Origin: Bacteroides sp.
Lineage (GTDB): Bacteria > Bacteroidota > Bacteroidia > Bacteroidales > Bacteroidaceae
Assembly: GCF_028690125.1 (NCBI RefSeq)
Contig: NZ_JAQVBV010000020.1
Location: forward strand, 1 to 64,000
DNA: 64,000 nt
Reading direction: 5' to 3'
Shown here piece by piece: positions 41,056 to 49,211 of this stretch (position 1 is its first letter; the number at the start of each line of letters is the position of its first letter). Below the pieces are notes generated by a model, which saw only the letters and a list, made by a program, of their open reading frames with translations, ran no database searches and was not told where the DNA came from. The translations under genes were made by a program, and so were the position numbers.

Positions 41056-42012
41056 ATGATTATGAAAGCTTATAAATATATATTCCTGTTAAGTTGTTTA
41101 TGGCTGGCAGCTTGTACTCAGAACAATGAATGGATTGGCGAGAATATAGATGCCGAAACTTCTTCAGAAGGAATCGTACACTTAAATTTGCAAAGTGCAG
41201 AAATAAGCGTGGACACTCGTTCTATTACTCCACAAGATCCGATGACAGATAATCCGATATATGATCTCTGTCTATTACATTACAATTTTGAAGGACAACT
41301 TATCGCTAAAGATACAAAATACCAAGTTTTCGGTACGGATGCACCTCAACTTGGCTATCAATGGAGTCCCACTTTAACAATTGATCCACAGAATAGAACA
41401 GAGACCCTTTGTCTTGTAGCAAATATGGATGGAAACCATCCAACTTGGCCTAGCCGGTTGGCAGACTTAAAAGAGATGACTGTAGATTTACAATTTAATA
41501 GCAGTAATGGTCTGATTTCCAACAAAAAGATGTATATGTTTGGTTATTATGAGGGGGCTATCCAATCAAACAAAAGTATCAATATTATGCTAGGACGCAT
41601 GACAGCAGCTGTTAAATTTGTAATTTCAGCAAAAGATGCAAGTTCGAGCATTAACTATCAAATTAAAAGCATAGAGATAGTAAAAGCTGCTGTAAAGAGT
41701 TATTTTTTTCCACATAATTCAACCAATAATATTTTTGGAAGTACATTCAAAGAGTCATTTAATCCATCCGATTTTCAAATTGCCAATGCTTCAACTGAAT
41801 TTTCTTACTACTATCAGATTGGAGAAAACATATCACCTAGCAGTACCAATCATACGCAAGTTGTGATAACGGCAAATAGAGGTAGTAAGTCTACCTGGAC
41901 AACAAAAAGATATACAGTAGATCTAGGTTGTGATCGGCCTGAAGTTCCCAATCGAAACTATTCACTATATCGCAATAATAACTATACTTTTAATATAGTC
42001 TTGAATAATTAA
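41056..42012 (+). CDS. Fimbrillin-like lipoprotein with truncated C-terminus
   Basis: A 318-residue lipoprotein (starts at 41056 or 41062; lipobox LAAC, C20) with a possible maturation site R55-S56 (VDTR-SITP). The N-terminal domain starts IVHLNLQSAEISVDTR, then YDLCLLHYNFEGQLI. The core has NIMLGRMTAAVKFVISAKD, the fimbrillin-like hydrophobic strand. It ends NRNYSLYRNNNYTFNIVLNN, immediately after the strand that in other pilins precedes the donor strand, so the C-terminal donor strand is missing. That ending is what one would expect of a tip-located or terminal subunit, in addition to the FISUMP protein. Its relation to the named Mfa families is uncertain. Confidence 0.68.
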   Translation: MIMKAYKYIFLLSCLWLAACTQNNEWIGENIDAETSSEGIVHLNLQSAEISVDTRSITPQDPMTDNPIYDLCLLHYNFEGQLIAKDTKYQVFGTDAPQLGYQWSPTLTIDPQNRTETLCLVANMDGNHPTWPSRLADLKEMTVDLQFNSSNGLISNKKMYMFGYYEGAIQSNKSINIMLGRMTAAVKFVISAKDASSSINYQIKSIEIVKAAVKSYFFPHNSTNNIFGSTFKESFNPSDFQIANASTEFSYYYQIGENISPSSTNHTQVVITANRGSKSTWTTKRYTVDLGCDRPEVPNRNYSLYRNNNYTFNIVLNN

Positions 42013-42029
42013 TTTAATACCAAAATATT

Positions 42030-42293
42030 ATGAGAACAAATGACATCCTACAATTAGAATCATCAGATATGCGCCAAGCCTATCTATTTGAAGAGAACGG
42101 ACACTGGTATGCTTACGAGCATTCTGCTAATAGGATTGAGAAATTTGTGAAAGGTTTTGTAGACTTCAAGCATAAAGTGCAAGATGTCTGCGGACGAATG
42201 AAAGTAGAAATCGACCTCGGTATTCTGGAGAGATGCTCCATTACATTGTGCGAAGATTCATTGCTTGTACTTGATTGCCCAAGCAGCAACTAA
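42030..42293 (+). CDS. Small cytosolic protein closing the pilin operon
   Basis: An 87-residue protein with no signal peptide and no transmembrane segment, starting 17 bp after the last pilin gene and probably on the same transcript. Sequence features: MRQAYLFEENGHWYAYEHSA near the N-terminus (an aromatic beta hairpin), KFVKGFVDFKHKVQDVCGRM in the middle and a strand-rich C-terminus (RCSITLCEDSLLVLDCP) with three cysteines. I recognise no family. As the only non-exported product of a surface operon it could be a regulator or a chaperone-like accessory, or unrelated to pili. Candidate terminator follows at 42393. Confidence 0.65.
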   Translation: MRTNDILQLESSDMRQAYLFEENGHWYAYEHSANRIEKFVKGFVDFKHKVQDVCGRMKVEIDLGILERCSITLCEDSLLVLDCPSSN

Positions 42294-42357
42294 AAATATT
42301 TAATGGTGTGTAATCTCCGTAAGCGTACGGATCACGACCCCCATATAAATTAGATTT

Positions 42358-42390
42358 ACACAAAATTGTTTGTTTTGTTTGTGTTCCTCA
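42358..42390. repeat. 33-bp sequence repeated from the 28951 region
   Basis: ACACAAAATTGTTTGTTTTG, continuing to TGTTCCTCA, closely matches 28951-28982 (ACACTTAATTGTTTGTTTG to TGTTCCTCA) with about four differences including one inserted T. Both copies are outside genes; one is upstream and the other downstream of the fimbrial locus. Confidence 0.55.
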
Positions 42391-42392
42391 TT

Positions 42393-42441
42393 CCACTCAG
42401 ATATCGCCTGTGAAGGTAATCCTGAGTGGATGGGGATTTTT
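42393..42441 (+). terminator. Terminator of the pilin operon
   Basis: CCACTCAG (42393-42400) pairs with CTGAGTGG (42422-42429), with extra pairs possible outside a 1-nt bulge, and is followed by GGGGATTTTT. It lies 100 bp after the last gene of the operon. Confidence 0.7.
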
Positions 42442-42534
42442 ATGTGTATTCCGAATACTAGCTGCCTTTTTTATATGGATATTTATGCTTTATAACTTTA
42501 CTCGCATTTCTCTTGTTTTTTCAATAGAATAAGT

Positions 42535-42542
42535 TACTTTTG
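42535..42542 (+). promoter_or_regulatory. Candidate promoter -7 box of the NfeD-flotillin pair
   Basis: TACTTTTG matches TAnnTTTG, 34 bp before the ATG at 42577, and follows the pilin operon terminator. Confidence 0.6.
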
Positions 42543-42576
42543 TATAATATGCATGATTCATTAACACAATAACATT

Positions 42577-43074
42577 ATGAGCCACACAATTTTTCTCATC
42601 ATTGCTCTTGTAACAACAGGCATATTCGCCATCCAATTTATCCTGTCGATCTTCTTTGGAGATATGGACGCAGATGTAAACGTGGATGTGGATATCAGTA
42701 GCGTTGTTTCATTCAAAGGACTCACCCACTTCGGAATCGGTTTCGGCTGGTATATGTACCTTGCCGGAAACACTGAAATCCAGAGTTTCGTCATCGCTAT
42801 CCTTATTGGTCTATTTTTCATTTTTGCTGTTTGGTTCCTCTATAAAAAGGCATATCAACTACAGCAAATCAACCGTTCGGAACAAACGGAGCAACTAGTG
42901 GGACGGGAATGCACAATCTATTTTAAACAAAACGAAAATAAATATACTGTACAGACTAGCCGAGACGGTGCCATACGCGAAGTAGACGTGATATCCGAAT
43001 CGGGGAAAGCCTATCGGACAGGAGACAGAACTATTATCAGCAATTATAAAAATGGAATATTATATATTCAATAA
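42577..43074 (+). CDS. NfeD-like membrane protein (flotillin partner)
   Basis: A 165-residue protein with an N-terminal helix (residues about 4-25), an Asp/Val-rich loop (DMDADVNVDVDISSV), two further helices (about 48-88) and a C-terminal OB-fold-like domain (about 95-165: LVGRECTIYFKQNENKYTVQT, then IISNYKNGILYIQ). This layout is that of short NfeD-type proteins such as YqiJ or YuaF that are encoded beside flotillins. It lies 25 bp upstream of the flotillin gene and has its own promoter-like box. Known relatives help organise membrane microdomains and maintain membrane fluidity. The same role here is inferred. Confidence 0.82.
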   Translation: MSHTIFLIIALVTTGIFAIQFILSIFFGDMDADVNVDVDISSVVSFKGLTHFGIGFGWYMYLAGNTEIQSFVIAILIGLFFIFAVWFLYKKAYQLQQINRSEQTEQLVGRECTIYFKQNENKYTVQTSRDGAIREVDVISESGKAYRTGDRTIISNYKNGILYIQ

Positions 43075-43099
43075 AATAACCAATTAAAACACACTATTT

Positions 43100-44749
43100 A
43101 TGACACAAGAAATGCTCATTATGGCTGCTATATTAGTAGCGGTTATCCTGCTCACTTTCATCGGTATCCTATCGCGCTACCGTAAATGTAAGAGTGACGA
43201 AGTCCTCGTTGTATATGGTAAGACAGGCGGGGATAAAAAGTCTGCCAAATTATATCACGGAGGTGCTGCCTTCGTATGGCCAATCATTCAGGGATATGAG
43301 TTTCTGTCAATGAAGCCAATGCAGATTGAATGTAAACTAACCGGAGCTCTTTCCGCTCAAAATATTCGTGTGGATGTTCCTACCACTATTACTGTTGCTA
43401 TCAGTACCGATGGCGAAGTGATGCAAAATGCAGCCGAACGTATGTTGGGGTTAAACATGGACGATAAGCAAAACTTGATTACTGATGTCGTATATGGTCA
43501 GATGCGTATGGTAATTGCCGACATGACGATTGAAGAATTAAATTCCGACCGTGATAAGTTTCTTGCCAAAGTAAAGGATAATATCGATACGGAACTCCGC
43601 AAATTCGGTCTTTACTTAATGAATATCAATATCAGTGATATTCGTGATGCTGCCAATTATATTGTAAACTTAGGTAAAGAAGCTGAAAGCAAGGCATTGA
43701 ACGAAGCACAAGCCAATATTGAAGAACAAGAAAAACTGGGTGCTATCAAAATTGCCAATCAAATTAAAGAACGTGAAACGAAAGTTGCCGAAACCCGAAA
43801 AGATCAAGACATTGCTATAGCTGAAACGAAAAAACTACAGGAAATCTCTGTTGCCAATGCAGATAAAGATAGAATCTCGCAAGTAGCTATCGCAAATGCA
43901 GAAAAAGAATCACAAGTAGCAAAAGCAGAAGCAGAAAAAAATATTCGTATCGAACAAGCTAACACTGAAAAGGAAAGTCGTATTGCCGAATTGAACTCTG
44001 ACATGGAAATCAAGCAAGCAGAAGCCGGCAAAAAGGCTGCTATCGGGCGAAATGAAGCGCAAAAAGAAGTTGCTTTATCTAACTCCGAATTAGCAGTGAC
44101 TCAAGCTAATGCCGATAAACAGGCAGGTGAAGCAGCTGCAAAATCAGAAGCTGCCGTACAGACTGCACGAGAAATCGCTCAGAAAGAAGTGGAAGAAGCA
44201 AAAGCTCGCAAAGTGGAATCATCTTTGAAAGCTGAAAAGATCGTTCCGGCAGAAATAGCTCGTCAGGAAGCTATTCTTCAGGCAAATGCTATTGCCGAAA
44301 AAATTACCCGTGAAGCAGAAGCACGTGCAAAGGCAACTTTAGCACAAGCGGAAGCGGAAGCAAAAGCGATCCAATTGAAACTGGAAGCAGAAGCAGAAGG
44401 TAAGAAGAGATCATTACTCGCTGAAGCGGAAGGATTCGAAGCTATGGTAAAAGCTGCCGAATCAAATCCTGCTATCGCTATTCAATACAAGATGGTAGAT
44501 CAGTGGAAGGAGATTGCCGGTGAACAAGTGAAGGCATTTGAACACATGAATTTAGGAAATATCACTGTGTTCGATGGTGGAAATGGAGGGACAAGTAACT
44601 TCCTGAATACGTTGGTGAAGACTGTGGCTCCGAGTCTCGGAATACTCGACAAGTTACCAATTGGCGAAACAGTGAAAGGGATTATAAATCCGGAAAATAA
44701 AAACGAAGAGAAGAAAGAAATAAAAGACGAAAAGCAACATAAAAAGTAA
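43100..44749 (+). CDS. Flotillin-like SPFH protein
   Basis: A 549-residue protein of the flotillin (FloT/YqiK) family. Residues 4-24 form a membrane segment. The SPFH domain spans about 30-200 (ADEVLVVYGK-like opening CKSDEVLVVYGKTGG, then FVWPIIQGYEFLSMKPMQIE). From about 200 to 440 there is a long Ala/Glu/Lys-rich coiled coil with many AEAEA-type repeats, ending in a globular tail (MVKAAESNPAIAIQYKMVDQWKEI). Flotillins assemble into scaffolds at the cytoplasmic membrane and affect the localisation of signalling and secretion proteins. The NfeD gene immediately upstream is the standard partner. Start at 43100 is the first ATG of the conserved frame, 25 bp after NfeD. Confidence 0.93.
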   Translation: MTQEMLIMAAILVAVILLTFIGILSRYRKCKSDEVLVVYGKTGGDKKSAKLYHGGAAFVWPIIQGYEFLSMKPMQIECKLTGALSAQNIRVDVPTTITVAISTDGEVMQNAAERMLGLNMDDKQNLITDVVYGQMRMVIADMTIEELNSDRDKFLAKVKDNIDTELRKFGLYLMNINISDIRDAANYIVNLGKEAESKALNEAQANIEEQEKLGAIKIANQIKERETKVAETRKDQDIAIAETKKLQEISVANADKDRISQVAIANAEKESQVAKAEAEKNIRIEQANTEKESRIAELNSDMEIKQAEAGKKAAIGRNEAQKEVALSNSELAVTQANADKQAGEAAAKSEAAVQTAREIAQKEVEEAKARKVESSLKAEKIVPAEIARQEAILQANAIAEKITREAEARAKATLAQAEAEAKAIQLKLEAEAEGKKRSLLAEAEGFEAMVKAAESNPAIAIQYKMVDQWKEIAGEQVKAFEHMNLGNITVFDGGNGGTSNFLNTLVKTVAPSLGILDKLPIGETVKGIINPENKNEEKKEIKDEKQHKK

Positions 44750-44775
44750 GGTTACAATTACGCATAAATGTCTTT

Positions 44776-44823
44776 AATAATAATAGCACAGATTTTTCAT
44801 TTAAAATCTGTGCTATTATTATT
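44776..44823 (+). terminator. Long perfect hairpin after the flotillin gene
   Basis: A 21-bp perfect stem: 44776-44796 pairs with 44803-44823 around a 6-nt loop. The core is TAGCACAGATTTT. It is followed by TTTTAT. It ends the NfeD-flotillin transcript and could also act on the minus strand. Confidence 0.85.
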
Positions 44824-44831
44824 TTATCGTA

Positions 44832-44839
44832 TATATTTG
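44832..44839 (+). promoter_or_regulatory. Candidate promoter -7 box of the DUF5715 gene
   Basis: TATATTTG matches TAnnTTTG, 17 bp before the ATG at 44857, so the predicted leader is very short. Confidence 0.55.
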
Positions 44840-44856
44840 TAGCCAAAAGTAACAAA

Positions 44857-45534
44857 ATGAACCATCATAAAATTCGTATTCAACCATTTTTTTTATTACT
44901 TATCAGTCTTTTATCTCTTACCGCAGCTTGCAAAAAGAAGGATATGTCGCTCAAACTGAACAAACCGCGCAACATTCACGGTGTCATTAGCTATAAACGT
45001 TCTTTTCCTGATTTGAATGACACACATCTGTCTGTTGCTAAAGCAATCGGCATCCGTCCATTAGAAGACCGTGAAGAGGCTGAAAATATGAAAGAACAAT
45101 TAATTCATATTACCGATAATAAATTTTATAGAGTAGACTCACTGACGCACTCTATCCCTTATCTTATTCCCCGTGCAAGCGAGTTGCTTGATACGATCGG
45201 TTCCATTTTTCTTGATTCGCTAACTGCAAAAGGTTTAAACCCCAATCAAGTGGTAGTGACGTCTGTACTCCGTACAAATAATGATGTGAAGCGCCTACGC
45301 CACCGTAATGGAAATGCTTCTGAAAACTCGGCACATTGCTTTGGGGCTACTTTTGATGTTAGTTGGAAACGTTTCAAAAAAGTAGAAGATGAAAACGGTC
45401 GCCCCTTACAAGATGTTAGTGCAGACACATTGAAACTTGTTCTGTCCGAGGTGCTGAGAGATCTACGAAAAGCTAATAAATGCTATATTAAATATGAATT
45501 AAAACAAGGATGTTTTCATATCACCGCAAGATGA
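44857..45534 (+). CDS. DUF5715 protein with M15-peptidase-like zinc residues
   Basis: A 225-residue exported protein; the hydrophobic N-terminus ends LTAACKKK, a probable lipobox with Cys at about residue 25. The C-terminal half contains VVVTSVLRT (the start of the family core) and SENSAHCFGATFD, in which H160 and D167 have the spacing of the S-x-H-x-x-G-x-A-x-D motif of M15 D-Ala-D-Ala carboxypeptidases. CFHITAR with H221 near the end would supply the third zinc ligand. I therefore infer a peptidoglycan-active metallopeptidase, although the family is filed as DUF5715. The gene has its own promoter-like box and no operon partner. Confidence 0.72.
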   Translation: MNHHKIRIQPFFLLLISLLSLTAACKKKDMSLKLNKPRNIHGVISYKRSFPDLNDTHLSVAKAIGIRPLEDREEAENMKEQLIHITDNKFYRVDSLTHSIPYLIPRASELLDTIGSIFLDSLTAKGLNPNQVVVTSVLRTNNDVKRLRHRNGNASENSAHCFGATFDVSWKRFKKVEDENGRPLQDVSADTLKLVLSEVLRDLRKANKCYIKYELKQGCFHITAR

Positions 45535-45590
45535 GTATAAATTGAAGTAAAATTCACCTCTAAACAGCCGGAGAATCCAAAACGTTTCAT

Positions 45591-45598
45591 TAAATTTG
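45591..45598 (+). promoter_or_regulatory. Candidate phoH promoter -7 box
   Basis: TAAATTTG matches TAnnTTTG, 26 bp before the phoH ATG. Confidence 0.5.
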
Positions 45599-45624
45599 CA
45601 GAAATTTTTCTTTAATACGATCCA

Positions 45625-46641
45625 ATGATAGAGAAACTGATTGTTCTTGAGGATATTGACCCGGTTATTTTTTATGGCGTAAACAATGCCAACATACAGT
45701 TAATTAAAACTTTATATCCGAAGCTTCGTATTGTCGCCCGCGGCAATGTTATCAAAGTATTGGGTGATGAAGAGGAAATGTGTGCCTTTGAAGAAAATAT
45801 CACCAAACTAGAGAAATATTGTGCTGAATATAATTCGCTGAAAGAGGAAGTCATCATCGACATAATCAAAGGCAATGCCCCACAATCAGAACAAAATGGA
45901 AGCGTGATCGTTTTCAGTGTTACAGGTAAGCCAATTATCCCCCGAAGTGAGAATCAATTGAAATTGGTAGAAGGTTTTGCCAAGAATGATATGGTATTTG
46001 CTATCGGTCCGGCAGGCTCAGGAAAGACGTACACTGCTATTGCACTTGCTGTACGTGCCCTGAAAAACAAAGAAATTAAAAAAATCATTCTTAGTCGTCC
46101 TGCTGTAGAAGCGGGAGAAAAACTGGGTTTCCTACCCGGTGATATGAAGGATAAAATAGATCCGTATCTGCAGCCGCTTTATGACGCATTACAAGATATG
46201 ATACCTGCTGCCAAATTGAAAGAATACATGGATTTGAATGTCATCCAGATCGCACCATTAGCTTTTATGCGTGGACGCACGTTGAATGATGCAGTTGTCA
46301 TACTGGATGAAGCACAAAATACTACTGCACAGCAAATTAAAATGTTCCTTACCCGTATGGGAATGAACACAAAGATGATTGTAACCGGAGATATGACACA
46401 AATTGACCTCCCCAGCTCACAAACATCCGGATTAGTCCAGGCACTACGTATTTTGAAAGGAGTAAAAGGGATTAGCTTTGTTGAACTGAATAAAAAAGAT
46501 ATTGTACGCCACAAATTGGTAGAACGTATTGTGGATGCTTATGACAAATTCGATAAAGAAGTGAAAGCTGAACGGGAGAGACGAAAAAGTGAGCAGTTGG
46601 TTATCAACGGCGAACGTCAGATCAAACAAGCCAGTGAATGA
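45625..46641 (+). CDS. phoH: PhoH family ATPase
   Basis: A 338-residue protein. An N-terminal KH-like region (to about residue 85, LYPKLRIVARGNVIKVLGDEEEM) is followed by the PhoH ATPase: Walker A GPAGSGKT with K134, SRPAVEAGEKLGFLPGD, AFMRGRTLNDAVVILDEAQNTT (Walker B) and GDMTQIDLP. PhoH proteins with this layout (PhoL/YbeZ group) are linked to rRNA maturation and RNA helicase activity and often lie beside ybeY. Here purC follows 41 bp later instead. Length and motifs are intact, so it should be functional. A phosphate-starvation role is only the historic name. Confidence 0.93.
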   Translation: MIEKLIVLEDIDPVIFYGVNNANIQLIKTLYPKLRIVARGNVIKVLGDEEEMCAFEENITKLEKYCAEYNSLKEEVIIDIIKGNAPQSEQNGSVIVFSVTGKPIIPRSENQLKLVEGFAKNDMVFAIGPAGSGKTYTAIALAVRALKNKEIKKIILSRPAVEAGEKLGFLPGDMKDKIDPYLQPLYDALQDMIPAAKLKEYMDLNVIQIAPLAFMRGRTLNDAVVILDEAQNTTAQQIKMFLTRMGMNTKMIVTGDMTQIDLPSSQTSGLVQALRILKGVKGISFVELNKKDIVRHKLVERIVDAYDKFDKEVKAERERRKSEQLVINGERQIKQASE

Positions 46642-46682
46642 GTGGTACAGCAAATTGTAACTTGTAATTTTTATTATATAAA

Positions 46683-47630
46683 ATGATGAAAGCATTAACA
46701 AAAACAGATTTCAACTTTCCGGGACAGAAAAGCGTGTACCACGGAAAAGTGCGTGATGTGTACAACATCAACGGTGAAAAACTCGTCATGGTAGCAACTG
46801 ACCGTATTTCGGCCTTTGACGTAGTATTGCCTGAAGGTATTCCTTACAAGGGGCAAATGCTGAACCAAATTGCAGCTAAATTTCTCGATGCCACTACTGA
46901 CATCTGTCCCAACTGGAAACTAGCTACGCCGGATCCAATGGTTACTGTCGGTGTGTTGTGCGAAGGTTTTCCGGTAGAAATGATCGTACGCGGTTATTTG
47001 TGCGGCAGCGCTTGGCGTACCTATAAAAGTGGTGTACGTGAAATCTGCGGTGTGAAATTGCCGGACGGAATGCGTGAAAACCAAAAATTCCCGGAACCAA
47101 TTGTAACCCCAACTACTAAAGCTGAAATGGGCCTTCATGATGAAGATATCTCTAAAGAAGAAATCTTAAAGCAAGGTCTGGCTACACCGGAAGAATATGC
47201 TATTCTTGAAAAATACACATTAGCACTTTTCAAACGCGGAACTGAGATTGCTGCTGAACGTGGTTTGATCCTTGTAGATACTAAATATGAATTCGGTAAA
47301 CACAATGGTACTATCTACCTGATGGATGAGATTCATACTCCGGATTCCAGCCGTTATTTCTATTCAGAAGGCTATCAGGAACGTTTCGAAAAAGGTGAAC
47401 CTCAGAAACAGCTTTCAAAAGAATTCGTTCGTGAATGGCTAATGGAGAATGGCTTCCAAGGCAAAGATGGACAAAATGTACCTGAAATGACTCCGACTAT
47501 TGTACAGAGCATCAGTGACCGCTACATTGAATTGTTCGAGAATATCACCGGTGAGAAATTTGTAAAAGAGGATACCACCAACATTGCTGAACGTATCGAA
47601 AAGAATGTAATGAATTTCTTAAAAAAATAA
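46683..47630 (+). CDS. purC: Phosphoribosylaminoimidazole-succinocarboxamide synthase
   Basis: Step seven of purine synthesis in Bacteroides numbering: joins CAIR with aspartate using ATP. The 315-residue protein carries the PurC signatures in order: [11 protein letters not shown] (ATP loop), [43 protein letters not shown] and [13 protein letters not shown]. It is a long form typical of Bacteroidota and yeast-like SAICAR synthases. Two adjacent ATGs (46683, 46686) could start it. The ubiE gene follows only 2 bp after its stop, so the two are translationally linked. Confidence 0.96.
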   Translation: MMKALTKTDFNFPGQKSVYHGKVRDVYNINGEKLVMVATDRISAFDVVLPEGIPYKGQMLNQIAAKFLDATTDICPNWKLATPDPMVTVGVLCEGFPVEMIVRGYLCGSAWRTYKSGVREICGVKLPDGMRENQKFPEPIVTPTTKAEMGLHDEDISKEEILKQGLATPEEYAILEKYTLALFKRGTEIAAERGLILVDTKYEFGKHNGTIYLMDEIHTPDSSRYFYSEGYQERFEKGEPQKQLSKEFVREWLMENGFQGKDGQNVPEMTPTIVQSISDRYIELFENITGEKFVKEDTTNIAERIEKNVMNFLKK

Positions 47631-47632
47631 GA

Positions 47633-48370
47633 ATGGATTACCCACAGCAACATATCAAACCCTACAATAAAGAAGGCAAGAAAGCCGAGCAAGTGGAACG
47701 AATGTTTGACAATATCGCTCATGCCTACGACAAACTGAATCATACCTTATCTTTAGGTATCGACCGCAGTTGGCGTCGTAAAGCAATTGCTTGGCTCCGC
47801 CCTTTCCGACCGCAACGTATCATGGACGTCGCAACCGGAACAGGAGATTTTGCTATCCTTGCTTGTCATGAATTGCAATCTGTCGAACTGATCGGCACGG
47901 ACATTTCGGAAGGTATGATGAATGTGGGTCGTGAAAAAGTTAAGAAGGAAGGTCTCTCGGACAAAATATCTTTTGCCCGGGAGGACTGTACTTCTCTCTC
48001 ATTTGCCGACAACAGTTTTGACGCTATCACTGTAGCTTTTGGTATACGCAACTTTGAAGACCTAGACAAAGGACTTTCGGAAATGTGCCGAGTACTGAAT
48101 CCGGGTGGACATCTTGTTATTTTGGAATTGACTACTCCGGATCGTTTTCCGATGAAGCAATTATTCTCTATTTACTCCAAAGTTGTCATCCCATTGCTTG
48201 GCAAATTGCTCTCCAAAGACAACAGTGCCTATCATTATCTGCCGGATACTATCAAAGCATTTCCTCAAGGGGAAGTCATGAAAGGAGTCATCACCAAAGC
48301 CGGTTTCAGCGAAGTGAATTTCCGACGATTAACCTTTGGCATCTGCACACTTTATACGGCTACTAAATAA
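47633..48370 (+). CDS. ubiE: Demethylmenaquinone methyltransferase (UbiE/MenG)
   Basis: S-adenosylmethionine-dependent C-methyltransferase of the final step of menaquinone synthesis. The 245-residue protein has the characteristic [29 protein letters not shown] opening (in parts), motif [24 protein letters not shown], the mid-motif [19 protein letters not shown] and C-terminal [13 protein letters not shown]. Bacteroides are anaerobes using menaquinone, so the menG function applies. It lies 2 bp after purC and 36 bp before aroE. All three are probably in one transcript with phoH. Confidence 0.95.
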   Translation: MDYPQQHIKPYNKEGKKAEQVERMFDNIAHAYDKLNHTLSLGIDRSWRRKAIAWLRPFRPQRIMDVATGTGDFAILACHELQSVELIGTDISEGMMNVGREKVKKEGLSDKISFAREDCTSLSFADNSFDAITVAFGIRNFEDLDKGLSEMCRVLNPGGHLVILELTTPDRFPMKQLFSIYSKVVIPLLGKLLSKDNSAYHYLPDTIKAFPQGEVMKGVITKAGFSEVNFRRLTFGICTLYTATK

Positions 48371-48406
48371 ATCAAACATGAGTAATCAATTTAACTCTTT
48401 CATGTT

Positions 48407-49153
48407 ATGGAAAAATACGGTTTAATCGGCTATCCCTTGAAACATTCATTTTCAATCGGCTACTTTAATGAGAAGTTCAAATCAGAAGGTATCAATGCTG
48501 AATATGAAAATTTTGAGATTCCCAGCATTAATGACTTTATGGAGATCATTGAAGAAAATCCGAATTTGTATGGACTCAACGTTACCATTCCTTATAAAGA
48601 GCAAGTGATTCCTTTCTTGGACGAACTAGATCCTGATGCCGCTAAGATTGGTGCTGTGAATGTAATCAAGATTATTCGCCAACAGAAAGGTAAAGTTAAA
48701 TTAATCGGTTATAACTCCGATATTATCGGATTTACTCAATCTATACAGCCATTACTACAGCCTCATCACAAAAAAGCTTTGATTCTTGGTACAGGCGGAG
48801 CTTCCAAAGCAGTTTACCGTGGGCTACTGAATCTAGGTATAGAATGTCTATTTGTATCGCGCACTCATAAAGCAGAAGGTATGCTGACCTATGAAGAGCT
48901 AACTCCCGAAATCATAGCAGAATATACTGTAATTGTCAATTGTACTCCATTAGGTATGTATCCTAAAGTGGATTATTGTCCAAATATTCCTTATGATCAA
49001 TTGACTCCGAACCATTTACTTTACGATTTGTTGTATAATCCGAATATTACTCTCTTCATGAAAAAAGGAGAAGAACAGGGTGCTGTCACTAAAAACGGAT
49101 TGGAGATGCTATTGCTACAAGCATTTGCCGCTTGGGAAATTTGGCATAAGTAA
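48407..49153 (+). CDS. aroE: Shikimate dehydrogenase
   Basis: Reduces 3-dehydroshikimate to shikimate with NADPH in aromatic amino acid synthesis. The 248-residue protein has the substrate loop YPLKHSFSIGYFN, the catalytic lysine K64 in NVTIPYKEQ, the NADP-binding loop LGTGGASKAVYRGL and NCTPLGMYP near the end. It is shorter than E. coli AroE (272) but normal for Bacteroidota. It is preceded by ubiE at 36 bp, and the alpha/beta hydrolase follows after 58 bp. Confidence 0.96.
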   Translation: MEKYGLIGYPLKHSFSIGYFNEKFKSEGINAEYENFEIPSINDFMEIIEENPNLYGLNVTIPYKEQVIPFLDELDPDAAKIGAVNVIKIIRQQKGKVKLIGYNSDIIGFTQSIQPLLQPHHKKALILGTGGASKAVYRGLLNLGIECLFVSRTHKAEGMLTYEELTPEIIAEYTVIVNCTPLGMYPKVDYCPNIPYDQLTPNHLLYDLLYNPNITLFMKKGEEQGAVTKNGLEMLLLQAFAAWEIWHK

Positions 49154-49211
49154 GGCCTCTTTAGGTTCCTCTTTCAAGGAGAAAGAGATAGTAGTAAAAG
49201 GATTTTAGCTT

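Noticed and set aside
43680-44420. Possible tandem DNA repeat in the flotillin gene
   Set aside because: The Ala/Glu/Lys periodicity is coiled-coil coding bias; the DNA copies are not identical.
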